Below, piece by piece: positions 28,334 to 36,595 of a stretch of 64,000 nt of DNA; the stretch's first letter is position 1; each line of letters opens with the position of its first letter. The stretch is from Saprospiraceae bacterium (lineage in GTDB: Bacteria > Bacteroidota > Bacteroidia > Chitinophagales > Saprospiraceae), in assembly GCA_020629715.1 (NCBI GenBank), contig JAHDCU010000005.1, positions 186,001-250,000 of the forward strand, read 5' to 3'. A model generated the notes under the pieces. It was not told the DNA's origin. It made no database searches and saw nothing but the letters and a program-made list of their open reading frames with translations. Made by a program: the position numbers and the translations under genes.

Positions 28334-30352
28334 TTATCCATTTAACAATAATTGTTCATACGCAGGATCCACTTGATGACCTAGCTGTCGAGCATAATTT
28401 AGATCATTTTTAGCCTTAGCTAATTGATTTAAGTTGTAATGAAGTTTTGATCTTTCGTAATAAAAAAGACCATTGTTTGGATTGAGCTCAATGGCTCGGT
28501 TATAATCGGGGAGTGCTTCACTATTGCGGCCCAATATTGATTTTAATCTACCTGCTTCGTAGTGAGAGTTAGCCGCATAAGGTTCATATTTGAGGTGGGT
28601 CTGAATATCATTCAAAGCCTCTTTATAGTTGCCAAGATTAGTGTTGAGTACAAATCTATTGATGTAACCTGACGCATGATTAGGTTTGAGCTCGAGCCCT
28701 TTATTGATATCTTTTAGGGCATTTGGATAGTCACCAAGTCTTGCATATACGGCACCTCTGTTGATGTGATATTCACCTAGATTGTCACGAGTATCTTGAT
28801 GGTTCGGTGCTTTATCGAGTTTGTTTTGAGCTAACTCTATCGCTTTCGAATAATCATTGAAGGCTAACCTTAATGTATCTTGGTTATTAACAGTATTGAA
28901 ATATAATTTAGCCCTACTATTGAAAGGGGCAGCCTTTGTGGGATCTAATTTGATGGAAGCGCTATAATCTGCTAATGCTTCTTTTTGCCTTCCTTCATCT
29001 CGGAGATAATTGGCACGATTACCATAAGGCAAGGTTATATTATCGTAACACTTTAGTACATGGGTCCATAGGGTTTCGCTATTTTTCCAAACCTTACATT
29101 GCTGGTGACTGATTATTCCAAAAACCAACGTCACAACTGCTACGGTTGATGAAAAAACATAAGATTTCATCTTAAGGCTTAGGTTGGAAGTTTCTAGTAC
29201 TCGCTCCAGTAGATATCCGTATAAAAAGAATAAGCCAAAATAAGCTACATAGGTAAATCGATCTGCCAAAAATCCCTGACCTGCTCCAAGTATCTGAAGT
29301 AAGAAAACAACATTAACACTAAAGAATAAAATACCGAAAACGGCATGTCTCCATTGGAGCTTCCACATCTTCCAAAGCCCCCAAAGTGTCATAAAAAAGA
29401 TTACTATACTAGGGTAGAAATAAGCAGGCATCACTTTAGGATAAGGGTAGAGTGGTACCATTCTAAATGGAATGATCGATTTGACCAAATAGATAAGATA
29501 AGACCATGACCCTATGAATGGTCGCTGCCAAAGATCATAGGTGACATTGCTTTCTAGAGAACCCTGTCCCTGGAGCATGACTATTCCAAGGATACCAAAG
29601 CCCAACGACATTCCAAAAAACATCCACTTAGAGACGATTTGCTTGAATGAAAACTCATTATCTATTAAATAATCAATACATATCATACTCAAGGGAAGAG
29701 CGACGGCTTGTATTTTGGAAAATAGAGAAAGTGCAAATAATACTATGATCCCGATCAAGCGCTTGTTAGTATAGCCTTCTGTTTTTTGTTTGATATATAA
29801 GTACAGCGCTCCAAAGTAAAAACTTGCAAAGAGTACATCTTTTCTTTCGGTGACCCATGCTACGGATTCTACACGTAAAGGATGTATCGCAAAAAGAAGG
29901 GTGGCAAATACGCTACCTCGCCAACCCAATCCAAGCAAAAGACAAATCTTAAAAACTAATAAAACACATAGAAGATGAAGTAACAAATTATCTAAATGCC
30001 AATAAAAAGGATTGTCTAATCCAAAGAGTTTATTTTCAATCAAAAAAGTCCATATAGTCAATGGATTATAATTTCCAATGACATCAGAGGTAAAAATTTC
30101 TTTCGTGTTTGACCAAAAATTATCATTGTTTAGGGTAGTGATATTATCGTTCTCGTAAAAATTACGATCGTCATCCCAATTGACGAACTCATTCTGAAGA
30201 CTAGGTAAAAATACCGTAATTGTTAAAGCTAATATGGCTAATATGGATGGCCAGTGATTGTTTTTCTTTATCGGCTTTTTAGGACTTAAGTTTTGCTTAC
30301 GTTCCAGCTTTTGTTGTTTTTTAAGCTGTTTTTTAGTCAGTTTTTTTGCCAT
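28334..30352 (-). CDS. TMTC-like polytopic membrane protein with C-terminal TPRs
   Basis: A 672-residue membrane protein resembling the O-mannosyltransferase-like TMTC group and related dolichol-type glycosyltransferases (GT-C fold). After a Lys-rich cytoplasmic tail, helix 1 is followed by a large first loop with NEFVNWDDDRNFYENDN, holding the acidic motif typical of GT-C enzymes. YNPLTIWTFLIENKLFG, AIHPLRVESVAWVTERKDVL and many further helices follow up to residue about 400. The last 260 residues hold about six TPR units (YADYSASIKLDPTKAAPFNS-like repeats). A role in glycosylating exported proteins or lipids is likely by family; donor and acceptor are unknown. Confidence 0.82.
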   Translation of the reverse strand: MAKKLTKKQLKKQQKLERKQNLSPKKPIKKNNHWPSILAILALTITVFLPSLQNEFVNWDDDRNFYENDNITTLNNDNFWSNTKEIFTSDVIGNYNPLTIWTFLIENKLFGLDNPFYWHLDNLLLHLLCVLLVFKICLLLGLGWRGSVFATLLFAIHPLRVESVAWVTERKDVLFASFYFGALYLYIKQKTEGYTNKRLIGIIVLFALSLFSKIQAVALPLSMICIDYLIDNEFSFKQIVSKWMFFGMSLGFGILGIVMLQGQGSLESNVTYDLWQRPFIGSWSYLIYLVKSIIPFRMVPLYPYPKVMPAYFYPSIVIFFMTLWGLWKMWKLQWRHAVFGILFFSVNVVFLLQILGAGQGFLADRFTYVAYFGLFFLYGYLLERVLETSNLSLKMKSYVFSSTVAVVTLVFGIISHQQCKVWKNSETLWTHVLKCYDNITLPYGNRANYLRDEGRQKEALADYSASIKLDPTKAAPFNSRAKLYFNTVNNQDTLRLAFNDYSKAIELAQNKLDKAPNHQDTRDNLGEYHINRGAVYARLGDYPNALKDINKGLELKPNHASGYINRFVLNTNLGNYKEALNDIQTHLKYEPYAANSHYEAGRLKSILGRNSEALPDYNRAIELNPNNGLFYYERSKLHYNLNQLAKAKNDLNYARQLGHQVDPAYEQLLLNG

Positions 30353-30383
30353 GTTCCTTATTCTCTGATGAGACTAAGATAGT

Positions 30384-30416
30384 CAAATATAAATTTTTAT
30401 AATATAAATGAATCAA
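30384..30416 (-). promoter_or_regulatory. Promoter (-33 TTG, -7 TATATTTG) of the TMTC-like gene
   Basis: Minus-strand TATATTTG (30391-30384) matches TAnnTTTG, with a TTG at 30416-30414 some 22 bases upstream, near the usual Bacteroidota spacing. It overlaps the 3' end of hemD, so the TMTC-like gene may be expressed separately from the haem genes. Confidence 0.45.
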
Positions 30417-31065
30417 GCAACTGCTTAAGGCTTTCTTCTGATGCTGATTGACTTTGATGTATTTTCCCTTTATAATGCTTTTGGAGTTCGTTTGTAGTAC
30501 TACTTCCTATAGACAAGATGATCGCATGAGGAGGTAGTATTTGATGGGTGAAGAAAGACAAGGTATTCCTTGGGCTGGTAAAAATGTAATAATCACAAGC
30601 TGGGATAATAGAATCTAAAAATCTCGTATTATCATATACGATACATTGTTCTATTTGCCTTTCAGGTAACGATGATTGAAATCTCTCAAATGAAAATTTT
30701 CCCTGTATAAAACAGATTTTATCTTGACCGATAAGCTTTGTAATAACATCGTCATCGTGAAAATCCTTGACAATAAATTGCACAGTAAGTCCTGTTTTTA
30801 TCTCAAAATGTTCTGCTGTTTTTTTTCCAATACAAATAACATTAAAGGATCGAATCTCAAGGTCATCGTTAAGTTGAGTTACGAAAAAGTCAATGGATTT
30901 TTTTGAGTAAAAAAATAGCCAAAGGCACTCTTTTATCTTATTGAAGTCAAATGGTATTGATTTATACTCAATGAGATAGCGATCCACAAACTGAACACCT
31001 AAAAGTTGATGAAGTACTGAATCAGGAGTCAAATTTCTAGATATGAAAACCTTAGTCTTCATCAA
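30397..31065 (-). CDS. hemD: Uroporphyrinogen-III synthase
   Basis: Closes and inverts ring D of hydroxymethylbilane in tetrapyrrole synthesis. HemD proteins diverge strongly, so the call leans on overall pattern. MKTKVFISRNLTPDS begins the first half, FFYSKKSIDFF and VICIGKKTAEHFEIKTG mark the interface, and DYYIFTSPRNTLSFF plus ILSIGSSTTNEL are typical of the second half. Length 222 residues is slightly short. The pathway partner hemC lies two genes upstream. The start overlaps the degenerate DnaQ-fold gene by 14 bases, implying translational coupling. Confidence 0.88.
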   Translation of the reverse strand: MMKTKVFISRNLTPDSVLHQLLGVQFVDRYLIEYKSIPFDFNKIKECLWLFFYSKKSIDFFVTQLNDDLEIRSFNVICIGKKTAEHFEIKTGLTVQFIVKDFHDDDVITKLIGQDKICFIQGKFSFERFQSSLPERQIEQCIVYDNTRFLDSIIPACDYYIFTSPRNTLSFFTHQILPPHAIILSIGSSTTNELQKHYKGKIHQSQSASEESLKQLLDSFIL

Positions 31066-31654
31066 ATAGATCTTCTAGTTGATTGTACTTCTTTAAGGCA
31101 ATAAAACATCTCGTAGCAGCTATGACATCTGCTCTGGCGTTATTGGCAGGACTATATTGCTTGTTAAATATTTTAGCATGCAATTCATTTAGTGTAGGCC
31201 ATTTATAACCACCCGTTTTACTCGGTATTTTACAAAACCAAGTACTTTCCTGCATCAAGCAATAGCTGTTGGCATATGCCAGTTTGTTTTTCATTTTCTT
31301 CCTAACAAATTCGGCACCTGCTATGCTCTCATTACCTTTTAGGTTATGGGCAAATACATGGGTTGCTTTATCAAGTGCCTCTGAAAATAGCTTGAGTACT
31401 TCTACAAGATCTTTCGCCTTTTTCTCGATGTCATCTTCATCTATTTTAGCAAATTTGCTTACTGCCCCAGTCAGTGAGATACCCTCCGGTTGAATAATGT
31501 AATCGTGATCCTCGATAGGTTTTAATTCCTCGTTGAGTAGTATCCAACTCAGATGTACCATACGTGGCCATGCATGTGTTTCTGTAGTTAGTGCTTTATA
31601 GCTTTTGGGTTTACGAGCAGGAGTGGCATCGAAGACTAAATAAGTATTACTCAT
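31052..31654 (-). CDS. DnaQ-fold protein with a degenerate exonuclease site
   Basis: A 200-residue protein clearly related to the Bacteroidota DnaQ/Exo-X-like 3'-5' exonucleases: YLVFDATPARKPKSYKA, HAWPRMVHLSWIL, FAHNLKGNESIAGAEFVR and NNARADVIAATRCFIAL occupy the usual motif positions. Key residues are changed. The DxE motif is Asp9-Ala-Thr11 (Glu lost), the second catalytic Asp is Asn108, and the general-base His is Asn171. Asp9 and Asp176 remain. It is therefore probably catalytically inactive, acting as a binding or structural protein, unless metal binding is rebuilt by other residues. The fold positions and length are otherwise intact, so it is not a decayed pseudogene. It sits between hemC and hemD. 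Confidence 0.85.
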   Translation of the reverse strand: MSNTYLVFDATPARKPKSYKALTTETHAWPRMVHLSWILLNEELKPIEDHDYIIQPEGISLTGAVSKFAKIDEDDIEKKAKDLVEVLKLFSEALDKATHVFAHNLKGNESIAGAEFVRKKMKNKLAYANSYCLMQESTWFCKIPSKTGGYKWPTLNELHAKIFNKQYSPANNARADVIAATRCFIALKKYNQLEDLFDED

Positions 31655-31698
31655 GGTGAAAATTATAAATATAGATACAATGATAGATTATGTATAGT

Positions 31699-32595
31699 TT
31701 AGTAACCTAGCTGGGATAAAATTGATTCTGCCAAGCCTGCAGTTGTATTTTGAGATGCGAAGACTCTTTTTAGTACTGTATCATTTGATCCTAGATAGGC
31801 TGCGGATACGTGGTAATAATTTGATTGATCTACATGACAATATACACCTAGAGGCAATTGACAACCACCATCCATTGCTTGCAGTACTTTACGTTCTACA
31901 TTGGTGCATTTCGCAACACTTGCATGATGGATTTTTCTTATTATTTTAATAGAAGAGCGATCATCTTCTCGGCATTGAAATGCAATTACTCCTTGACCTG
32001 GCGCTGAAGGAAATTCCCTATGATGTAAATCGTATACGAAATGATCACTTAAATTAATTTTCAGTCGATTAATGCCGGCTTTTGCAAGTATTATGGCATC
32101 CATATCCTCATCTACTAATTTTTGGATACGTGTAGGTACATTTCCACGGATATCTACGGTAGAAATAGTTGGAAATAGCGCTTTTATAAATGCTTTTCTT
32201 CGAGCAGATGAAGTTCCAATTCTCGCATTTTCAGCTAGACCCATGATACGATCCTTTTGATGATGCTTGGCATTGACAATTAGACAATCATTGGCCTGTT
32301 CGCGGTATGATAAACCGGCAATAGATAAGCCGTCAGGTGACACTGTCGGTAGATCTTTGAGTGAGTGTACCGCTACGTCTATTTTGTTTTCTAGTAATGC
32401 ATCTTCTATTTCTTTGGTAAAAAAGCCTTTACCCTCAAGTTTGTCAAAGGAAAGATCCTGTATGCGATCACCTTTTGTTTGTATCACAATAATTTCACTT
32501 TCAATCTGATGTTCTAAGAGCAGTGACTGCACATGGTTGGCTTGCCACAATGCAAGCTTACTTCCTCTTGTACCTATTCTAAACATAGCCGGCAA
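31699..32595 (-). CDS. hemC: Porphobilinogen deaminase (hydroxymethylbilane synthase)
   Basis: Joins four porphobilinogens into hydroxymethylbilane. Motifs seen: FRIGTRGSKLALWQANHV, HSLKDLPT, SSARRKAF, VDIRGNVPTRI, FPSAPGQGVIAFQCR and GGCQLPLG, where Cys245 carries the dipyrromethane cofactor. Length 298 residues is normal. ATGs at residues 1 and 4 are both plausible. A TATCTTTG -7 element lies about 17 bases upstream. hemD follows after the DnaQ-fold gene; other haem genes are not in the window. Confidence 0.95.
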   Translation of the reverse strand: MPAMFRIGTRGSKLALWQANHVQSLLLEHQIESEIIVIQTKGDRIQDLSFDKLEGKGFFTKEIEDALLENKIDVAVHSLKDLPTVSPDGLSIAGLSYREQANDCLIVNAKHHQKDRIMGLAENARIGTSSARRKAFIKALFPTISTVDIRGNVPTRIQKLVDEDMDAIILAKAGINRLKINLSDHFVYDLHHREFPSAPGQGVIAFQCREDDRSSIKIIRKIHHASVAKCTNVERKVLQAMDGGCQLPLGVYCHVDQSNYYHVSAAYLGSNDTVLKRVFASQNTTAGLAESILSQLGY

Positions 32596-32612
32596 TTAGT
32601 TTTTTGCTTAAA

Positions 32613-32620
32613 CAAAGATA
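32613..32620 (-). promoter_or_regulatory. -7 element (TATCTTTG) of hemC
   Basis: Minus-strand TATCTTTG fits TAnnTTTG, 17 bases upstream of the hemC ATG. No strong -33 box. It would drive hemC and probably the DnaQ-fold and hemD genes. Confidence 0.45.
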
Positions 32621-32707
32621 TGGAGACTGAGGTGTGACTGAGTCATATTTTGGTCTAATAGTTTTTATTTCTTCATTAGGATTCGTAATCCACATTATCT
32701 TTAAGGT

Positions 32708-33757
32708 ATGAATGAAGTAAGTGCTCAGCAAATTGCACATCTAATCTCAGGGCGTATAGTCGGTGATCCGAATGTAAAAGTATCGGGTCCTAGTAAAATA
32801 GATGACAGCCAAGAAGGAACAATCAGCTTCTTAGCTAATCCCAAATATGAATCATATATCTATGATTGTCTGGCAGATATAGTTTTGGTCTCCGAAAGTT
32901 TCGAGCCTAAAAAGGAATTGAACTGTACCTTGATCCACGTACCCAATGTATACGAATCCCTCGCAGTACTGATGGACACTTTCGGTGCAAAATCAAAAGA
33001 AGATCATTTTATTGCTAGTCAAGCATGTATACATGATACTGTGCAGATTGGTGACAATGTGCATATAGAAGCTTTCGTCAATATCAATCGTGGATCCTCC
33101 GTTGGTGCTGACACCCGTATTTATAGCAATGTAAGCATAGGCGCCAATGTCAAGATTGGTTCAAATACAATCATTTATCCTGGCGTAAGAATTTATGATA
33201 ATTGTGAAATTGGTAATGATGTTATACTGCATGCTAATGTAGTGATTGGGGCAGATGGTTTTGGTTTTAGTAGAGCAGAGGATGGCTCCTACAAAAAAAT
33301 CAATCACCTTGGCAATGTAATTATTAAAGATAAAGTCGAGATAGGAGCCAATACTACAGTAGATCGTGGTAGTATCGGCTCTACTGTGATTGGAGAAGGG
33401 GTCAAACTTGATAATTTAATTCAAGTTGCCCACAACGTAGAAATTGGAAAAAATACGGTGATCGCCGCTCAGACCGGTATTGCCGGTAGTGCAAAGTTAG
33501 GAGAGTCCAACATCATAGGTGGACAAGTTGGGATTGCAGGTCATAAAAAAATAGGGAATAGAATACAGGTGCAAGCGCAGACCGGTATCATAGGTGATAT
33601 CAAAGATGATGCTCGACTATCAGGAAGCCCAGCAATTGAATATGCGAACTATTATAAGTCTTACGCAGCGTTCAAAAATCTTCCTGATTTATTAGTTGAG
33701 ATCCGTAAGATGAAACAAAAGCTTGCCAAGTTGGAGGATGCATCACCCAACTTATAG
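32708..33757 (+). CDS. lpxD: UDP-3-O-acylglucosamine N-acyltransferase
   Basis: Third enzyme of lipid A synthesis; adds the second hydroxyacyl chain to UDP-3-O-acyl-glucosamine. The N-terminal uridine-binding domain (about 1-100, SFLANPKYESYIYDC) leads into a left-handed beta-helix of hexapeptide repeats (TRIYSNVSIGANVKIGSNTIIY, IGNDVILHANVVIG). The catalytic His is His242 in AHNVEIGKNT. The C-terminal helix (KMKQKLAKLED) ends the protein at 349 residues, a normal size. First gene of the lpxD-lpxC/fabZ-lpxA-ABC cluster. Confidence 0.96.
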   Translation: MNEVSAQQIAHLISGRIVGDPNVKVSGPSKIDDSQEGTISFLANPKYESYIYDCLADIVLVSESFEPKKELNCTLIHVPNVYESLAVLMDTFGAKSKEDHFIASQACIHDTVQIGDNVHIEAFVNINRGSSVGADTRIYSNVSIGANVKIGSNTIIYPGVRIYDNCEIGNDVILHANVVIGADGFGFSRAEDGSYKKINHLGNVIIKDKVEIGANTTVDRGSIGSTVIGEGVKLDNLIQVAHNVEIGKNTVIAAQTGIAGSAKLGESNIIGGQVGIAGHKKIGNRIQVQAQTGIIGDIKDDARLSGSPAIEYANYYKSYAAFKNLPDLLVEIRKMKQKLAKLEDASPNL

Positions 33758-33805
33758 TTACCTTTACTAACTAAATTATCTTCAGATTATAAGTTTCAAA
33801 ATATT

Positions 33806-35197
33806 ATGAAGCGAAAGACCATACAACATTCAGTCAGCATAAGCGGTACGGGTTTACATACTGGACAAACCGTTAATATGAAACTAAATCCAACGGAGTC
33901 TGGACAGGGCATTAGTTTTAAAAGAGTTGATTTAGAAAGTCCTGTAAAGCTTAAGGCTGATGTATCATTAGTGACTAGAACCGAGCGGGGCACGACTATA
34001 GCTAAGGGTGATGTAGAAGTTTCTACTATAGAACATTTAATGGCTGCGATCGCTGGTGCTCAGATAACTGATTTAGAAATTGAACTGGATGCATCTGAGG
34101 TGCCTATCTTAGATGGTTCTTCATATCCTTTTGTACAATTACTAAAGCAAGCAAGTTTTACAGATTTAGAAGGTGACATTGAATGTTTCGAAATCAAAGA
34201 AATATTTACCTATCGAGATGAGAATACTCATACTGAAATTACGGTAGTGCCATATGATGGATTTGAGCTGAACGTGATGATTGATTTCGAATCTGAAATG
34301 GTTGCTGCTCAGTCAGCAAGGCTTCAAGATATTTCACAATTTAGTGAGGATATAGCTGACTCAAGAACATTTGTATTCATAGAAGATTTAGAGCGTCTTT
34401 ATGATGCCGGCCTAATCCAAGGAGGAGATGTTGATAATGCTGTAGTAATCACCAAAAACATCATGGAACCTCAAGAATTGGATAGGATCAAAAAGAAATT
34501 TGGGAAAGAGGATTTAGAAATAGATGATAACGGTATTGCAAGCCTGACATCATTGCGAAGTCCCAATGAGTTAGCTAAGCACAAATTATTGGATTTATTA
34601 GGAGACTTATATTTATTAGGTAGACCTATAAAAGGTAAGATTTTTGCCAATAGACCAGGGCATAAAGCCAATACCACCTTCACTAAATTACTGAAGTCAG
34701 AATTTCAAAAGGCTAGGAAATATAAAGGAAAACCTGATTATAATCCGAATATAGATCCTGTCATGGGTATCGCCGATATTCAAAATATGCTTCCTCATAG
34801 GCATCCATTCTTATTGGTAGATAAAATAATTGATATCAAGGATAATTATGTTGTTGGTGTAAAATCGATTTCATTCGGTGAGTGGTATTTTAGAGGGCAT
34901 TTTCCAGATAATCCGGTATTCCCCGGTGTATTACAGATGGAAGCACTTGCGCAGACTGGAGGTATATTAGCATTAACGCTGGCAGGAGACGGCGGAAAAT
35001 GGGATACATACTTTCTCAAAATGGATAACGTTAAATTTAAGTACAAAGTAGTACCAGGAGACGTTATGATTATGAAATTAGAGTTATTAGCTCCTATCAG
35101 AAGGGGAATTGTCCATATGAAGGGAACAATTTTCGTTGGAAACAGATTAGTTTCGGAAGGAGAGCTTACCGCTCAAATAGTAAAAAGAGAAGAATAG
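33806..35197 (+). CDS. lpxC/fabZ: Bifunctional UDP-3-O-acyl-GlcNAc deacetylase / 3-hydroxyacyl-ACP dehydratase
   Basis: Fusion typical of Bacteroidota. Residues 1-305 are LpxC, the zinc deacetylase that commits lipid A synthesis: HSVSISGTGLHTG, zinc ligands His77 (IEHLMAA) and His259/Asp263 (HKLLDLLGD). Residues about 315-463 are FabZ, the hydroxyacyl-ACP dehydratase of fatty-acid synthesis, with catalytic His331 (LPHRHPFLLVDKI) and Glu379 (FPGVLQMEALAQ). The two domains draw on the same 3-hydroxyacyl-ACP pool, so the fusion may balance lipid A against phospholipid. It is 3 bases ahead of lpxA. Confidence 0.97.
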   Translation: MKRKTIQHSVSISGTGLHTGQTVNMKLNPTESGQGISFKRVDLESPVKLKADVSLVTRTERGTTIAKGDVEVSTIEHLMAAIAGAQITDLEIELDASEVPILDGSSYPFVQLLKQASFTDLEGDIECFEIKEIFTYRDENTHTEITVVPYDGFELNVMIDFESEMVAAQSARLQDISQFSEDIADSRTFVFIEDLERLYDAGLIQGGDVDNAVVITKNIMEPQELDRIKKKFGKEDLEIDDNGIASLTSLRSPNELAKHKLLDLLGDLYLLGRPIKGKIFANRPGHKANTTFTKLLKSEFQKARKYKGKPDYNPNIDPVMGIADIQNMLPHRHPFLLVDKIIDIKDNYVVGVKSISFGEWYFRGHFPDNPVFPGVLQMEALAQTGGILALTLAGDGGKWDTYFLKMDNVKFKYKVVPGDVMIMKLELLAPIRRGIVHMKGTIFVGNRLVSEGELTAQIVKREE

Positions 35198-35200
35198 GAT

Positions 35201-35977
35201 ATGTCGAAGTTTGTGGATGTTAGTCATAAAGCTACAATTGGTAGCAACATTCAAATAGGATCTTTTACCACCATCGAAGATGATGTGGTCATTGGTGATA
35301 ACTGTGAAATTGGCCCTAATGTGGTCATCATGAATGGTACCAGAATAGGAGATAATTGTAAAATATTCCCTGGTGCAGTCATCGGAGCTATACCACAAGA
35401 TCTGAAATTTAAGAACGAAAAATCTCTTCTGAAAATCGGGAATAATGTAATCGTTAGAGAGTACTGCACTCTTAATAGGGGTACCGAGGCCAATCATCAA
35501 ACAGTCATAGAAGATAATGTTCTTTTGATGGCATATGTGCATATAGCACATGATTGTCATGTACGTCATCATGCCATATTAGCTAATAATGCGACACTTG
35601 CAGGCCATATTGAAGTTGGTAAGTATTGTGTTTTAGGCGGAATGACAGCAGTCCATCAGTTTGTAAAAATTGGTAATCATGCTATGATCGGCGGTGGCTC
35701 TTTAGTACGTAAAGATGTACCTCCTTACGTCAAAGCGGCCCGCGAACCATTATCTTACGTTGGAGTCAATAGTGTTGGTTTACGTCGCAGAGGTTTCAAC
35801 AATGAAAGTATAAACCATATTCAAGATATTTACCGCATTCTTTTTGTGAAAGAAAGAAATGTTAGAAAAGCCGTGAATACAATAGAGGCCACTATTCCAG
35901 CTTCAGAGTATCGAGCCAAAGTACTGAATTTCTTGGGTGAAGCAGATCGAGGATTGATGAAAGGTTTTAGACCTTAA
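35201..35977 (+). CDS. lpxA: UDP-N-acetylglucosamine O-acyltransferase
   Basis: First enzyme of lipid A synthesis. The left-handed beta-helix hexapeptide repeats (IGSNIQIGSFTTIEDDVVIG, ILANNATLAGHIEVGKY) carry His114 and the catalytic His117 in VHIAHDCHV. The C-terminal helical domain (SINHIQDIYRILFVKERNVRKA) is normal, and the protein is 258 residues. Acyl-chain length selectivity cannot be read here. It starts 3 bases after lpxC/fabZ and ends 3 bases before the ABC ATPase gene. Confidence 0.96.
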   Translation: MSKFVDVSHKATIGSNIQIGSFTTIEDDVVIGDNCEIGPNVVIMNGTRIGDNCKIFPGAVIGAIPQDLKFKNEKSLLKIGNNVIVREYCTLNRGTEANHQTVIEDNVLLMAYVHIAHDCHVRHHAILANNATLAGHIEVGKYCVLGGMTAVHQFVKIGNHAMIGGGSLVRKDVPPYVKAAREPLSYVGVNSVGLRRRGFNNESINHIQDIYRILFVKERNVRKAVNTIEATIPASEYRAKVLNFLGEADRGLMKGFRP

Positions 35978-35980
35978 TCT

Positions 35981-36595
35981 ATGATATCCGTCCACCTCGA
36001 TAAAGTTGCTAAACGCTTTGGATATAGATATATATTCAAAAATTTAAGTTTTAAGTTTTCGGATGGCATTTATGGCATATCTGGGAAAAATGGCTCGGGT
36101 AAATCTACGTTGTTGAAAGTGATATCAGGCTTCATGAGCTATACTGATGGGCATATAAGTTATAGCTTTGATTCACAACAGATAAAACGATCGAATATTT
36201 ACCAGAAAGTTAGTGTTGCTGCACCATATGTAAACTTAATCGACGAATTTACGCTACCAGAGATTTTTTTATTTCACCAAGATCATAAGAGATTGGACTG
36301 CAATGGCTATGACGATTTTTTAGAGATATTAGATTATCCTTATCGTCCAGATACATTTTGGAAAGAATATTCGTCAGGTATGCAGCAACGTGTAAAGCTA
36401 GGACTCGCTTTGCTTGGCGACGCTTCACTTCTTATTTTAGATGAACCCACTAGTTTCTTAGATGATAAGGCGTCGGATTGGTTCTATAGTTTGCTCAGTC
36501 AAAAAAACAATGGGAGATTGATCCTTATTGGTAGCAATGATAAACGTGATTTTTTACAATGTCGGTCAATCATTAATATAGAAGATTATCACTAG
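35981..36595 (+). CDS. Stand-alone ABC ATPase in the lpx operon
   Basis: A 204-residue ABC-type ATP-binding protein. Walker A is Gly35-Lys-Asn-Gly-Ser-Gly-Lys-Ser-Thr43, the signature SSGMQQR begins at 131, and Walker B is LLILDEP (150-156). The usual Q-loop glutamine is missing (VAAPYVN at 79-85), and the switch histidine position reads Ser-Asn186-Asp. It ends 4 bases past the start of the convergent aspartate kinase stop. No permease gene adjoins. By position a lipid A or envelope lipid function is an inference; the CcmA-like family is an alternative. Confidence 0.85.
   Translation: MISVHLDKVAKRFGYRYIFKNLSFKFSDGIYGISGKNGSGKSTLLKVISGFMSYTDGHISYSFDSQQIKRSNIYQKVSVAAPYVNLIDEFTLPEIFLFHQDHKRLDCNGYDDFLEILDYPYRPDTFWKEYSSGMQQRVKLGLALLGDASLLILDEPTSFLDDKASDWFYSLLSQKNNGRLILIGSNDKRDFLQCRSIINIEDYH

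Noticed and set aside
33806-35197. LpxC/FabZ fusion as a novelty
   Set aside because: This fusion is a known and widespread Bacteroidota trait.
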